Below, in pieces: positions 22,752 through 34,860 of a DNA stretch of 64,000 nt. Position 1 is the first letter of the stretch. Each line of letters starts with the position of its first letter. Made by a program: the position numbers and the translations under genes. The DNA comes from Apricaphanius iberus (Eukaryota > Chordata > Actinopteri > Cyprinodontiformes > Aphaniidae). The stretch is from assembly GCA_028564705.1 (NCBI GenBank), contig JAPXFQ010001512.1, forward strand, positions 558,001-622,000. The letters are read 5' to 3'. The notes beneath the pieces are model-generated. The model saw only the letters and a program-made list of their open reading frames with translations, ran no database searches and was not told where the DNA came from.

Positions 22752-23790
22752 AATTTCGGTACGTATTGGAACAGACTTCCTGAAAGAGAAAGAGAGACAG
22801 AGAGAGAGAGACTGATATAACACCTTCTGCTATATCCTCAATCTGTTGCAAAAATACCTATCAACAAACTTTTCAGTTTTTATGTTGCAAACTTGAAGTA
22901 AATGATCAGAAAAAATGAGATCAAAAGAGTTCCTGGCCAGATAACTGAATGACAAACATTATATTGGCCTACAGTATGTACAGCTCCAAAGACAGAATCA
23001 TTTAAATTTTAGAACAACAACAACACCTATTCTGTGACATGCAACGAAGTGTAACATCATGCAATAGTTTGTACCCCGTACCTTCCCTGCTGAATAATTC
23101 ACTGCCCAGCAAAGCCAACATCTGTAAGTTATGTTTTGAAAAGAAGCATTCCTACTTTCACATGCAGCCAAAGTATGTAGTGGGCTGACACCAAACTATT
23201 AAAATTCATGAGGATTTTCACCAATTTTACAGCCTGGTCTCCATCTTATGACAGCTACTTAATTCAACTCAGTTGAGAAATACTTTGCTAATCCCAAAAG
23301 GATCATAAATGTTGTAACTCATATTATTAATGTTTCATCAGAGTTGTGGTCGATACTGATGGCTAGTTTTACGTTTAAAAAATATTTGTTTACTTTAATG
23401 TTTATTGTTAGTTTTCCATCACACTGCATGCTGCATTCAATTTTAGTTATTCCAAAGTTGGCTCTTGTAATGGCTCATGTTTTTTTAGCCAATATAAGAA
23501 TTTGGTATCTAGTAGCTGACTGTATATGACGTCTGTGATGGATGACCCTTTTTTATGTGTTCAGGTTTAGACAGGAAATCATTTTTTATTTGCTTTGCAT
23601 CTAGGAAAAGAGCAAGTTTTCACTTTGTTTTATACGACGAAGTGACAGCTATATGCCACCAACTATTAAACCTGTAATTAAGCTCTCTACGTGTTTCCTT
23701 TGGTTGCGTCCATTATTCAAGCCACTCGGTGGCAAAAAAAGGCTTTCCACGGTCTTCAGGAATCTTCTTCTCCTCTTTCGGATTTTCCCT
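22752..23790. other. No gene; possible LINE tail near 23256-23345
   Basis: A short segment (CTAATCCCAAAAGGATC, then GTAACTCATATTATTAATG) resembles the LINE tail at 39.54-39.61 kb in the same orientation. Otherwise nothing was recognised. Confidence 0.45.
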
Positions 23791-24969
23791 TCAATTCAAT
23801 TCAAACAAACTTTATTGATCCCAGGTGGAAATTAAATGTAGTTAAAGCTCATTGCTAATTAATTTTTCAAGGAGAAAGGATTTCCTGTAGTGGTCCGTGT
23901 TGCGGCAAAAATGAAGAAGCCTCCGACTGAAGATACTCCTTTGCTGTAGGATAGTCTCATGAAGAGGATGCTCAGGGTTGTCCTTAATCTTTTTAATTTT
24001 ATGAAGAATCCTTCTTTGCATCATTATCTCCAGTTGTTCCACAGGTGTTATTGAGCCGTTTTCAGTCCCTGGCTCTGATGCTGCTACCCCAACAGATGAT
24101 GGATGAAGAGATGACACTTTCCACCACAGACTTGTAGAAGATTTGCAACATCTTGCTGCAAACCTTGAAGGACCTCAGCTTCCTCAAAAAGTACAGTCTG
24201 CTCTGTCCCTTTTTGTAGACTGCTTCAATGTTGATTCTCCAGTCCAGTCTGTTGTCCAGGTAAACTCTGAGGTATCTGTACTCCTCAACCATTTCCACTT
24301 CTTCTCCCATGATGGAAACAGTCTTTGACTTATCCCTGTTTCTTCTCAATTTTCTACAACAATCTCCTTTGTTTTGTTCACATTCAAAGTAAGATGATTG
24401 TTTCCACACCATGCCACAAAGCGCTCCACCAGCTCTCTGTATTCAGCTTCTTCACCATCTCTGATACATGCAACAATTGCAAAGTCGTCTGAGTATTTCT
24501 GCAGATGACAGGTTTCTGTCTTATACTGGAATTCTGAGGTGTACAGAGTAAAAAGGAATGGTGAGAGTACTGTCCCTTGTGGTGCTCCTGTGCTGCTGAC
24601 CAGCTGGTTTGACCCACAATCCTTCAGTCTCACAAACTGTGGTCTGTTTATCAGGTAGTCATTGATCCAGCTGATTGTTGAGGCCTCCACCTGTGTCTTT
24701 AGGAGTTTCTGACAAAGCAAATCAGGCTGAATTGTGTTTAATTTACTGGAGAAATCAAAGAACATGATTTCTAACAGTGCTGCCTGCTTTGTCCAGATGA
24801 CAGTGAGTTGGTTGAAGCAGGTTGATGATGGCATCTTCAACACCAACTCCATAGTGATAAACAAACTGCAGGGGGTCCTGATAGGTTCTAGTTTGCTTAC
24901 TCAGGTGGGGCAACAGTCTCTCCAGGACCTTCATGATGTGGGATTTCAGGGTAACAGGTCTATAGTCAT
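23791..24969 (-). mobile_element. Rex1/CR1-group LINE, 5'-truncated, minus orientation
   Basis: The plus-strand left edge, CAATTCAAACAAACTTTATTG, is the reverse of a LINE 3' end. The minus strand then reads back through the C-terminal tail and palm of a reverse transcriptase. It is closely related to the plus-strand copy at 39.7-40.8 kb. It ends near 24969, where unrelated T-rich sequence begins. Confidence 0.85.
23842..24864 (-). pseudogene. LINE reverse transcriptase, frameshifted
   Basis: In order on the minus strand: KLNTIQPDLLCQKLLKTQVE, INDYLINRPQFVRLKD, the GAPQGTVLSPFLFTLY box, the catalytic QKYSDDFAIV (YSDD variant of YADD), NNHLTLNVNKTKE, then after a frame change YLRVYLDNRLDWRINIEAVY, GQSRLYFLRKLRSF, VVESVISSSIICWG, and the tail HPLHETILQQRSIFSRRLL. 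Frame breaks near 24350 and 24100 and the missing N-terminus mean it is inactive. Confidence 0.88.
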
Positions 24970-25110
24970 TGTTTGTTTTTTCTTGTTATTTTGGCTGTTA
25001 AGCTTGTTTTTTTCCCTCAGTCTTATTCTCAGCATAGAAGCTACACCTGTGGTCTGGTATTCGGCCTGCTACAACGCTCTGTTGGATGGGGGGCATCGAT
25101 TTAAGAAAAA
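24970..25110 (+). repeat. LINE-like 3' tail fragment
   Basis: CATAGAAGCTACACCTG followed by CTCTGTTGGATGGGG recurs at 36010-36120, where CATAGAAGCTACACCTG is identical, and more weakly at 53505-53600. The dispersed tail abuts the minus-strand LINE. Confidence 0.55.
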
Positions 25111-25799
25111 TATATTTCATATTACCAGTTACAGCCTCAAAAATGTAATATTTCTGCATTGCATATTAATGTCTCAAAAATGTAACTGATTTACACTGCT
25201 TTAAGTTACTTTTGGCAAAATATCTTAAATATCTAACACTACTTTACACACTGCAAGTTATCATTTAAAATTTTACACAAGGATGAGACAAGAAATACTG
25301 TATTTTTAACACTATTTTATTAAATATAAGTCTGTAGTTTCTTTGCCTGTCTTCTATCTTATGGTAATGTTTGTTAAATATCATCAAACGAAGGCATTAA
25401 AAGTGCTCATCACAAAGATGGTTGACAAAAGTGAGACTCCTGAGACTGACGTCCTTCAAAAGGTGGTTAGGAAAATAGTACGAGTAATGCCACCAGGTAA
25501 ATGTAAAGTCGATCTTTTCCTCAGCCATCTTGATTCTCTGTTTTGGTTTTGAGCTACAGGAGGTGGACCGTGGATCTTGTTCTGCGGTTTCCAAGTGGAT
25601 TTGGTCTGTTGCATTAGTTGGCCGGAAAAACTATTTAAAATGCGCTTGTAACTCGACTGACTGAAATTATAACTAGTAATATATTGTTTTACATTTTGTA
25701 AGTAATGCGTTATAGAAAGCAGGGCATTACTATATTCAATTCTACTGGAGAAAAAAATGTCTCCCAACTGGCCTGAGAGAGAATATCTGCTATATAATT
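25111..25799. other. No gene recognised
   Basis: AT-rich interval with no recognisable family on either strand. Confidence 0.45.
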
Positions 25800-26240
25800 A
25801 TAGCTTTACTGACCCCAAACAGACCAATGTGGAGCCGCGTTACCAAAAGAACAAATGGCCAAAATGTCCCTTAAGGGAAAAACACATGGATTTCACATGG
25901 GCAAAAACACATGCAATCACATGTGAAAAAATATATGACTCATGTGAAATTAACATGTGAAGACATGTTAAAAACATGTGACCTGTAGTGTTTTGTAGAC
26001 ATTTTCCATGTGAATTTGGACATTTTTCGTGGTAATAAACAGTAAAACCCATTGACATTCGCATGTGAAGTCCAATAGGATAACATTTAAATCACATGTG
26101 AAATGAGTTATTTTAAAAACTAAATGAGGGGAAAAAAAGGTGTGAAACCCACGTAAATCCATAAATATGAAGTGCATATGTGCTACAATATTTGGTTTAC
26201 CAGTTCCAACATGGGTTAACATGGGAAGAACAAAAGATTC
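25800..26240. repeat. Dispersed repeat rich in CACATG motifs
   Basis: TTCACATG, CACATGTG and ACATGTGA recur many times, including several TTCACATGTGAA-like palindromes. A related stretch lies at 35.25-35.43 kb. CACATGTG fits the E-box consensus, but here the motif is part of a repeat. No coding content. Confidence 0.6.
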
Positions 26241-26540
26241 TCTTAATGGTTTGCCTGAATTTTTGTCCCACTACACCTGACAGAACTAGTGCAACTAAAT
26301 CAGGTTTGTAGGAAAGCTTTCTTGCCCACACCTTTTTAGCTCAGCACCAAAATTTTCTTTGGGATTTAGTTTGTGAGGGTTGTTCCAATACAAAAATGTT
26401 GGTCTCATTAAGCCAGTGTGTAACTATGTAGGTGGCATGCTTATGGTGATTGTCTAATTACTAGAATTATCTGTGTCCAGGTGTTTACTTTCTGGGTCAT
26501 GGCCTGAGATTTTGCTTCAGTTTTTCCACAAAATGTTCCT

Positions 26541-26815
26541 TGATGGGGTGACCATGGCTCAGGAGTTGGGCGTTCGTCTTGTAATTGGAAGGTTGACGGT
26601 TCAGTCCCCAGCGGTTGTTGTGTCTTTGGACAAGACACTTCACCCACTGCCTACAGGTGATGATCAGAGGGCCCGGTGGCGCCAGTGCCAAGCAGTCTTG
26701 CCTCCGTCAGTGTGCCCCAGGGCAGCTGTGGCTACAACATAGCTTGCCATCACCAATGTGGGTAAATGACTGAATGAGGTGTAAAGAGCTATACAAATAC
26801 AGGCCATTTATCGTT
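26541..26815 (+). mobile_element. tRNA-headed SINE
   Basis: An A-box-like segment (TGGCTCAGGAGTTGG) and a B-box-like segment (GGTTGACGGTTCAGTCCCC) are followed by a TTTGGACAAGACACTTCACC body and a GTGTAAAGAGCTATACAAAT tail. It is the same general family as the reverse copy at 4.9-5.2 kb, but diverged. Confidence 0.8.
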
Positions 26816-28281
26816 GATAATGACGCAATCTATTTTGTGAAGTGCACAAATCCTTTGTACATCACAATATCACTGCTGCATGATGTTGTATAGATGCGTA
26901 TGGTGTTCTTGGGATTTAGAACTTTATACTTTTTCCACCAATCAAACCATTGTTATTTTTGTCTCTAAATAAATGTTGCTTTAAAAAAAAAAAAAAAACG
27001 TGTAGAACATGAGCAACCAATGTCACTTTTCCGTACGGGTTAGATGGGCAAAGCAGTAACGGATCTAAAAGGACATATGCAACCCTAACCCTTTTATGGG
27101 CCATTGGAGTAATGCGATAAATAATATCAATATGTCTGATGAAATCATTTGAGATATTATTCATTTCTTCGTGGAACTAGGGATATATTTGATAGCAAAC
27201 TTCATGTTTTGCTCATGCTGGAGACGGATTTATTTCTTTGTGCTTGTAGCTCCTGCTCCAAGACACAGCTGCACCGTGAGCATGTGCAGCCTCCTTGAAC
27301 AATGTAAATTATGAATCAACTTTGCCAGGGCTTTGGCCCTGAGATTATGCCCTGCTGACATAATGAGATGCTCACCTTCTGCAAGATGCCGTCATGATGC
27401 AAGGCCTGCATGGGGTTTCAAAAGTAACAAAACAAGCTGATGTGTTGCACCCCCATCAGTGCACTGGGGCTCAACATGCGGCTTCTTGAGAATAGACAGC
27501 CCTTCAAGCAAAGGGAACAGAGAAACCCGTCTGTTCTGAGTATAGCTCTTTTATTGATTGTGAAATTGTTAATAAATATTTAAAAGGAAAGATTTTGTAC
27601 CTTTAAAGATTCATCACCATATGCACAGCTTTGCAAAAGCTTTCATAATACTTTAACGTTTTGTCACATACTTCCAGAAACTTTAATGCATTTAATAAAA
27701 CATTTAACCAGCTCCATACACCTAGGACCTAGCTCAGGGAAATCAGAAAATATTTCATCTTCTCTATCATTGGCATTTGTAATTAAATCCTCCGTCAGAG
27801 GTTAGCTTTGCGTGTCTGAAATTACTTTGAAGTAATGTTACTCTTAGTTAAGTAAAACTTGTAGTTACTCTACCCTCCTTGAGTTACGTCACATTTGAAC
27901 AAGCTCATTGTAACCGAACAAAAAAGGCACCAGATACCTACAGACACCGACAGTTTCTTTCAAAGTGAGACTTTTTGGGTCTGTTATTTTTCTGCCAAGT
28001 CTGTCGTGCTACTTGGAGGTGAATATACAGTAAATGGTGTGTATACATTTAAGCAAATGGAAAGGTACATTTGGATGAATGTACATTTATTTTGTCTGAT
28101 TTTAGTGTTACAAAAATAACCTTTAAAGGGACTATATCATGCTATTTTAGTGTTATTTTAGTATGGTGTTATATAGGCCTAGTATTAATTTGTCAAAAAA
28201 TGTAACTTGTGTCCTGGAGTTAATGTTGGACCAGGCAGAAAGACGGCACGTTTCTAAATAATCCAGCCTCCTGAATCCACC
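26816..28281. other. No gene recognised; A-run near 26983
   Basis: A long A homopolymer lies near 26983-26998. Nothing coding could be assigned. AT-rich pieces near 27610-27700 resemble Tc1-type ends only weakly. Confidence 0.45.
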
Positions 28282-28303
28282 ACCCCCCCCCCCCCCCCCC
28301 CCC
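28282..28303. repeat. Poly-C tract
   Basis: An uninterrupted run of about 22 C residues, which can form unusual secondary structure and is prone to length errors in sequencing. Confidence 0.95.
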
Positions 28304-28379
28304 TCCATTAATCGTGAGCACAGTGGCAGCTTAGCGGCACTTCAGTCAAATCCTTAGCTTAGTGTCTGTTAATATCAGT

Positions 28380-28640
28380 TTCCAGGTTTTTGCCACAGAT
28401 TCTTAATTTTATTTCATGTGACAAAACCATCCAAACTTGATTTCAGTCTGGAATCTGGAGTGGCCCCTTCGAACAGTATCTAACTATCAGTATAGTTTCA
28501 TGTAAAACATCCTAGTGCAGCTCTGGCTGTATGTTTTGGTTTGTTATCCTGTTGGAAGGTGAAGAGTTGCTATTTTAAAAAGATTTCTTTCAGGATTTTC
28601 ATGCGTTTAGCTTCCTCCATCTTTCTACCAATGCTGAATT
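28380..28640 (-). mobile_element. Probable degraded Tc1-like fragment
   Basis: TGTTTTGGTTTGTTATCCTG next to TTGGAAGGTGAAGAG resembles the antisense of the central Tc1-like transposase region, which usually reads as a histidine/aspartate block around the second catalytic residue. It is heavily mutated, has no open frame and has no clear ends. Confidence 0.45.
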
Positions 28641-28929
28641 GTTTCAGTTTTTGGCATTCTTTCTTTTTTTGTGTGTAATCCCAGGTTTAGCACATTTTGG
28701 CTATTTACCAGAGTCACTATTTCCCTCAGTGTCTCAGCTTCCTGCTTTCAAAAAGCTGCTCCTCATATCTTTATGTAGCGTCCGGTAATCAGTTCCCCAG
28801 TATAAATCCTCCTTGGTTCTGTCAATTCATTGTCTTTTTCACCACGAGATCTGGTTAATAAAATCCTTTCCACATGGTCCTACTGTCGTATCTCTCCTTT
28901 TGAGTACTCAACGGCACATAATCATAACA

Positions 28930-30330
28930 AAACGTGAGATTTGTCAAGAAAATGCCTGACAGTTAGCAGAGGAGTTGGCAAAAAATTTGTCCTCTTCTTC
29001 TTGTTTTACAGGAGTTGGCAACCAGCTTAAAGGAGCATTACCGCCTCCTACTGTTCCGGAGTATGGGACAGCCAGTAAGATTACAATCTATTTCAAGCAT
29101 ACATGAAAAGAAAAAAAAGAAAACACTTTATCATAAACCCCAATATTCTCCATATATTCTTCAGGAACCCCACCACTGCCTTTATCAGTTCCCTACTACC
29201 CCAATACACGCTCTTGAGAGTAAATTCTCTAATACCCAGCTCCTTCATCCAACTCTGCAAAACTTCTTTCGGTGCATCATAACTCTAAGCATGCAACGAT
29301 TGCATCTGAGGAAAAAAGAACGCGTTGGCGGGCCTTCTTCTGTTGCCGTACCTTCTGAACTATGACGGATAGTATCAACAGAGTGGCTTGGCTTTATTTG
29401 CTAAATAAAACTAGACGTCTACTTCGACTACATCAACGCCGTTTCGGGGTTCACCCCATTATTCAGATGCGTTCTGAGTTTGGGGAGTTTAACCATTTGC
29501 TCCAGGAGCTAACGACATGGGCAATAACCATGTTGAGAAAAGATTTGATAACTTACCCGACACCATCTCTTCGGCGATCTTCATCCAAGCAAGTTCCTTT
29601 ACGTTCCTGTCTCTGGCCCTGGGTCTCATTGGTTGCTGCACTGCGTTAACTCCGTTGGGTCCGTCAAAAGTTAAACTAGCTGCGTTGCTTGCGTTGCTAC
29701 GTTGCTGTATGAAACGCAAGTGAAGTTGAAGGAGCACAACGTACACAACGCACTGCAGAGACTCTGACGGACCTCTGACGTACTGGACCATAGACTTTAC
29801 ATGTAATCTTGCCGCAACTGACGCTGCCATATGGGGCGGTGTCAACTCAGCATTACACCGCAATATAAAATGCTCTATCGTCTCCTCCTCCTGGCATACT
29901 CCAAAAAGCCCTGTTTCGTGTTCTCCTATCATCTATAATGTTTTTTTTAGTGCACCATGTCCCAATCTAAGCCTATTAAAAACCACTTCTTCTCTCTTAT
30001 TACCCCTATGCATCCCAAGCCCTGTCCCCTCCTTCTTAACATGATACAATTCCCTGCCTTTACTCCCAGAATCCCACCACTTCTGCCATTCCTCAACAAC
30101 CTGTCTTTACATGATACTTTTTGCTTCAGATGTACTGCTTTCAGTTTCCATCTCAATCCCCAGCAAAATGTTCTCCTAGGTGATCTCACTGCAGCTTCTA
30201 CAGAGTTTCCATAGTCCTCTTGGCCGTTTCTCTGATTACTAATCCTCTTGCCCCAGCCTGTCACCTTGGGGTGGACAGCCACCTGTTGGAAGGTTTTTGT
30301 TTTCAGATAATGTGCTGAGATGTTCAAATC
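28930..30330 (-). mobile_element. LINE-like 3' region, minus orientation, interrupted
   Basis: On the minus strand, ETGLFGVCQEEETIEHFILRC (29850-29930) looks like the Cys/His-containing RNase H-adjacent tail of some fish LINEs. The frame at 29947-30327 shows a plausible but broken upstream part. A different piece at about 29635-29815, with repeated GTTGCTTGCGTTGC-like sequence, interrupts it. Exact family and boundaries are uncertain. Confidence 0.5.
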
Positions 30331-30359
30331 TAGGAATATTGTTTTATAATCTAACTATG

Positions 30360-31720
30360 ACACTCCACACATCTAAAGAGCCAGTTCACTAGCCTAGGTC
30401 ACGCCACAGTTTGGATGAATGGTTTGCAGGCAACAATGAAGCTACAAGTTTAGAATTTAAACATTTATTGAAGGCGTGGAGGAACGAATGGTCTGGGTGA
30501 GGTGTCGTCGGAGACCCGGCGGAAGACTCAGTGTGGGGGTGCAGTCTTCGGGAAAGGACGTCTTTCCGAGCCTGCTCAGGACCCCCCCAGACAAGACCTA
30601 GAAGAGAGAGATGTTAGAAGGGTGGTACTGGAGTGTACGAGATCGTGGAACAGGGATGCTGCGAACGGTGGATGCTGCGAACGAAAGGGGGATGGGTTAA
30701 GAGGGGTGGGTTAGCGAGACCCGGAGAGAAAAAGAGGAGGCGGGTCGGCAAGACCCAGAGATAGGGAGAAAGAGGAGGCGGGTCGGCAAGACCCAGAGAT
30801 AGGGAGAAAGAGGAGGCGGGTCGGCAAGACCCAGAGATAGGGAGAAAGAGGAGGCGGGTCGGCAAGACCCAGAGATAGGGAGAAAGAGGAGGCGGGTCGG
30901 CAAGACCCAGAGATAGGGAGAGAAAGAGGAGGCGGGTCGGCAAGACCCAGAGATAGGGAGAGAGAGAGGAGGCGGGTCGGCAAGACCCAGAGATAGGGAG
31001 AGAAAGAGGAGGCGGGTCGGCAAGACCCAGAGATAGGGAGAGAAAGAGGAGGGGGGTCGGCAAGACCCGGAGATAGGGAGAGGAAGAGGAGGCGGGTCGG
31101 CAAGACCCAGAGATAGGGAGAGAAAGAGGAGGGGGGTCGGCAAGACCCAGAGAGAGAGAGAAAGAGGAGGGGGGGTCGGCAAGACCCAGAGAGAGAGAGA
31201 AAGAGGAGGCGGGTCGGCAAGACCCAGAGATAGAGAGAAAGAGGAGGCGGGTCGGCAAGACCCAGAGATAGAGAGAAAGAGGAGGCGGGTCGGCAAGACC
31301 CAGAGATAGAGAGAAAGAGGAGGCGGGTCGGCAGGACCCAGAGACAGAAGGGGGTCGGCAGGACCCAGAGAGAGAAGGGGGTCGGCAGGACCCAGAGAGA
31401 GAAGGGGGTCGGCAGGACCCAGAGAGAGAAGGGGGTCGGCAGGACCCAGAGAGAGAAGGGGGGTCGGCGGGACCCAGAGAGAGAGGGAGGAGGCGGGTCG
31501 GCGGGACCGGGTAACCTAGAGGGATGGGAAGGGAGGGGTAACAGAAACGAACAAGACTGAAGGGAAGAAAGAGGCAGAAGGGGTTTATATGTGTATCGCG
31601 GCGTGATAGCAATGTGAGAGAGGCCGGGGGTATCAGGTGAGACGAGTTTAGGGCTGATTAGGACGTGCGAAGCGGGTAAGAGGCGTGTCCTAGCTCCTGA
31701 ACTTCAGTCAACTTTGTTAA
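30360..31720 (-). mobile_element. Possible LTR-like unit carrying a minisatellite
   Basis: On the minus strand there is a TATA-like ACATATAAACCCC near 31585-31600, then the tandem-repeat block, then an AATAAA signal near 30460. That order matches an LTR (promoter upstream, poly(A) signal downstream). I could not find a convincing TG...CA end pair with a target duplication, so the assignment is tentative. Confidence 0.35.
30717..31512. repeat. Minisatellite, about 22 units of 38-40 and 27 bp
   Basis: Units near the left are 38 bp, many in the middle are 40 bp, and from about 31350 they shorten to 27 bp. Nearly every unit contains GGGTCGGCAAGACCC or GGGTCGGCAGGACCC, a 5-bp inverted repeat (GGGTC/GACCC) around a 5-base loop, followed by a purine-rich GAGA/GAAA tract. 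All three minus-strand frames stay open (332, 199 and 169 codons) simply because the unit lacks stops. They should not be read as a protein gene. Confidence 0.95.
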
Positions 31721-31825
31721 CTCCATCTTCTGTAACTGATGGAAAACGAGCAACATTTTCTTTGTAATCTGCCGAACGATCTTAGCAACTTGAGTTCTGC
31801 GGTTAAGACTTGCTTGCTTAATCTG

Positions 31826-32144
31826 CACTGCAAAAACAGATTTTGAGCATACATAAATTATGTATTATTTTGAGAATACTTACAAGTGCAGACTACCCTA
31901 ACCCTTCAAATACTTGATTTTAGTCTAAAGTTTCTTAAATTAAGTGAAATAATCTGCCAATGAGATAAGACAAATTGCACTTGGTAAGAATTCTCAAAAT
32001 AAGACATTTATACTCAAAACAAGATTAATATTCTAACACCGTCTGCTGTTGCTTAGAATATAAGTCTGAAAACAAGATCAAAAATACTTTTTAGCCGGAA
32101 ACAAGATTTTTTGACTTGGTTAGATGAGCAGTTTTTGCATTGTG
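31826..32144. mobile_element. MITE with CACTGCAAAAAC ends
   Basis: The left end CACTGCAAAAAC and the right end GTTTTTGCATTGTG are near inverted repeats. Internal blocks such as TTTTGAG/CTCAAAA occur in both orientations. At 319 bp it has no coding capacity and is a typical teleost MITE. No clear target duplication was found. Confidence 0.7.
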
Positions 32145-32234
32145 GGAGTTATTGTTGAAGGCGGGTTCTCTCTTTTGCAACATTCTAAATCATTAATTAA
32201 GAGTAGCTTTTTTTTTCTGATTGCATAATATCTG

Positions 32235-32830
32235 CAAGCTTAGAAAAATGGTTTCCTGAGATGAACTGGAGAGACAATTATTCATGCATTTGTCTCGTCT
32301 GGGTTGGACTACTGTATCAGCCTGAATAAGAAGGCACATTTGCAATACAGTATGAGCAATAATTTGATAATTTAAGACTTTTTTAGACTTCTGACCAGCA
32401 TCAAAAGGAGAGCTCATATCACGCCTATTCTTAAATCTTTACTCTGGCTTCCCTTTGCTTTTTGAGTGAATTTGAATGACATTTAGAGCCCTTCATGGAC
32501 TATCTCTATTAATGTCCTAATCCGGCTCCAACCTTCTGCTCGCAGGTCAGGACCCACAGCGGTATCTCCCCTTCTCTGGAATGAACTTCCCCTGCCGAAT
32601 CCGTTAAAAAGCAGCTTAAGACTATTTTCTTTAAATAAGCTTTTTCAGAATGAGCAGCTGGAACACAGCTAGATGCGTGGTCGTATTTTAGCCATGCTGA
32701 CTAGTTTTAGTGTCACTTGTGTTTTTTCTATTGCATTTCATTTTAATTTGTTTTTGTAAAGCGTTCTGTGACCTCCGTCTGTGAAAAAGTTACTATTTGT
32801 TATGTTGGATTTTATTCAGAGATGTCAAGC
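32235..32830 (+). pseudogene. L2-like LINE C-terminal fragment
   Basis: In shifted frames it reads IHAFVSSGLDYC, then IKRRAHITPILKSLLWLP, then a block like SGPTAVSPLLWNELPLPNPL and LKSSLRLFSLNKLF. These match the C-terminal region of L2 reverse transcriptases. The 3' tail includes TTTTGTAAAGCGTTCTGTGA. Multiple stops make it inactive. Confidence 0.72.
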
Positions 32831-34384
32831 TAAATGAGGTCTGATCAAAATGTGCACCACTTCTTCTGCTAATTAACAAGCACAGATAGAAAGCTTCCAC
32901 TGAGCCATACTGTAACAACCCATTTTATCATTGTCAACGATGCACGAACTACTTCCTTTTTTTCATACTTTTTCACTTTTTTGGCACGTTATCTGATATT
33001 TTTGCACTCTTAAATTCATTCCATTCAACTGGAGTTGTCTTCTAAAGGTTATGTCGTCAAATGGAAAAGAATAATTGTACGTGGTAACTTTCTCTGAGTC
33101 AATCAATGACTAAGTCATTTAGTTGGGTATAACGTAGGACAGCAGGAAACACACACACACAAACACACAATCATGCATATATAATATTTGAGGCATAAAA
33201 CTGCTCTTTTTCTGTCATGTTTTCTCTTAAAAAGCCGCAATGAGACACCAAGGTGACGTTTGAGGGAAAAAGATGTAAAATGAACGTTCGGTGGAGTTTA
33301 TTTCCAGTCATCTCACAGCCTACATTTGAAATAATGCGGAAAGATCTGCTCCTCAGACGTCCACCTCGCCGACATCCTGTCGTCATTCGGAGGTAATGAG
33401 GCCTAATGTTCAAATCAGCAGAAGAAGAAAAAGCACTTTAGAGCTAAAGCGGTTCCATAAACGCATCTCATTTTGATCACTTTCCTTTTTACGGCTTTTT
33501 TTTTTTTTTTCATCTTAAACGTCACTTGGCCGTCACAGCAGGTAGGAGAGGAAGGTACTGATCAACAGCAGATGTAAAAAAGGCTGAGAGAACATTCAGA
33601 GGCTGGAGATTGCATGGTGGGTGCTATAATCATTTTAATTTTTATTCATACCAGTTGAAGCTGCGACAGCTGTTATTCTTATTTCAGCTCAAACTGTCTG
33701 GTTCTATTGTAAAAAAACACTATAAAATACACACAATTTCTGATAATGGGAAGGTCTTATACAGCTGTTTAGGTTGGTCTTATTTGTCCTGAAGCTCCAG
33801 TATTAAAACATTCCATATGCTTGTTTCCTACCTGTGGTGGTGTTTTTTTGTTTGTTTTTTTTTCATTTTTTTTTTTTTCATGGGGTTCATTGAGTGCCGC
33901 ACTGACCACAGCTGTCTCCACTTTACTTTGCTTCTCAGGTGCAGAGAGTAAAAGCTGAGAGAGGAGCTGAAAGCAGCATCATTTGGCACCAGATCTGCTT
34001 GGGGGGCCTGTGCTTCCCATAAAACGTCACACTACAGAAACTTAACATAAACTACTTTTCAAGCACATCTTATTTTTACCATGGTTATATTCTCCTCGGA
34101 TGTACGAACTCCTCGGAAGTGCTTCTTGATTGTCTTCCGGGCCGATTTGGGGGCTTAAAAATAAAACGATAACACAAGTTTTATCATTGTTTTATTGATA
34201 AGCCCTCAAATTTTCACAAGCGGCATTTGGACTGCCTCGAGCACTTCCCGTTCTAAGGATACAGCTGATCAAGACTGGATGCATAAATACTGCTGAACGG
34301 CTCAAACTGGTTAAACTTCTCAGGGTGAGTAAAAAAAACATAAAAATTTCTAACAATAAGGTCCAGGTTGGAAAAAAAAAACTG
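32831..34384. other. No gene recognised; T-runs
   Basis: T homopolymers at about 33498-33511 and 33840-33880 and a short CA repeat near 33150. No coding family recognised. Confidence 0.45.
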
Positions 34385-34860
34385 AATTTCCCTTTAAAAC
34401 TCGTCTCAATTTAACCAGAAAACGTCTTGATGATCAACTGAGACTTCTGGGAAAAATTTTTGTGGACAGACGGAATATTGGAAGGTGTGTGAAAATTAGA
34501 CAGCATTTAAGATCAAGGAAATCATACCAACAGTAAAATGTAATGGTGGTGCCAGTAAAAATGAAGACTTTAGAGTGGCCTAGTCAAAGTCCTGACCTGA
34601 ATCATATTGAGATGCTGTTGCATGAGCTTAAAAGACTCACTGCCAGTTAACACAAACACTTGATTGAAGGTGTCGCTACTAAGGGCGACCCAACCAGGGA
34701 TTAAGTTTAGGGCGTAATCACTTTGTCTCTTTATTTTATTTGTGTTGTCTGTCACTAAAATTGAAATGTATTTGATGATGGGAAATATTTAAGAGTGACA
34801 AACATTTAAAAGCGCTAACAAATCAGGAAGGGGGCAAACACTTTTTTCCACACAAAATAA
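34385..34860 (+). mobile_element. Degraded Tc1-like transposon 3' part
   Basis: The plus strand contains TTTAGAGTGGCCTAGTCAAA then GTCCTGACCTGAATC, which reads as the Tc1 transposase block EWPSQSPDLN, followed by LHELKR. Upstream, TTCTGGGAAAAATTTTTGTG matches the central transposase region. The right end is GGCAAACACTTTTTTCCACAC, a Tc1-like terminus. There are stops and deletions throughout. Confidence 0.65.

Noticed and set aside
26541..26815. Functional tRNA gene on the plus strand
   Set aside because: The same reasoning applies: diverged boxes joined to a SINE body.
29015..29649. Host exon candidates at 29.0-29.65 kb
   Set aside because: The plus-strand frames are shadows of a minus-strand LINE-like region, and no splice sites support them.
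30614..31612. 332-codon minus-strand frame rich in Leu/Ser/Pro (and two overlapping frames of 199 and 169 codons)
   Set aside because: It is a translation of the minisatellite; all three frames are open because the unit has no stop. It starts with TTG, not ATG.
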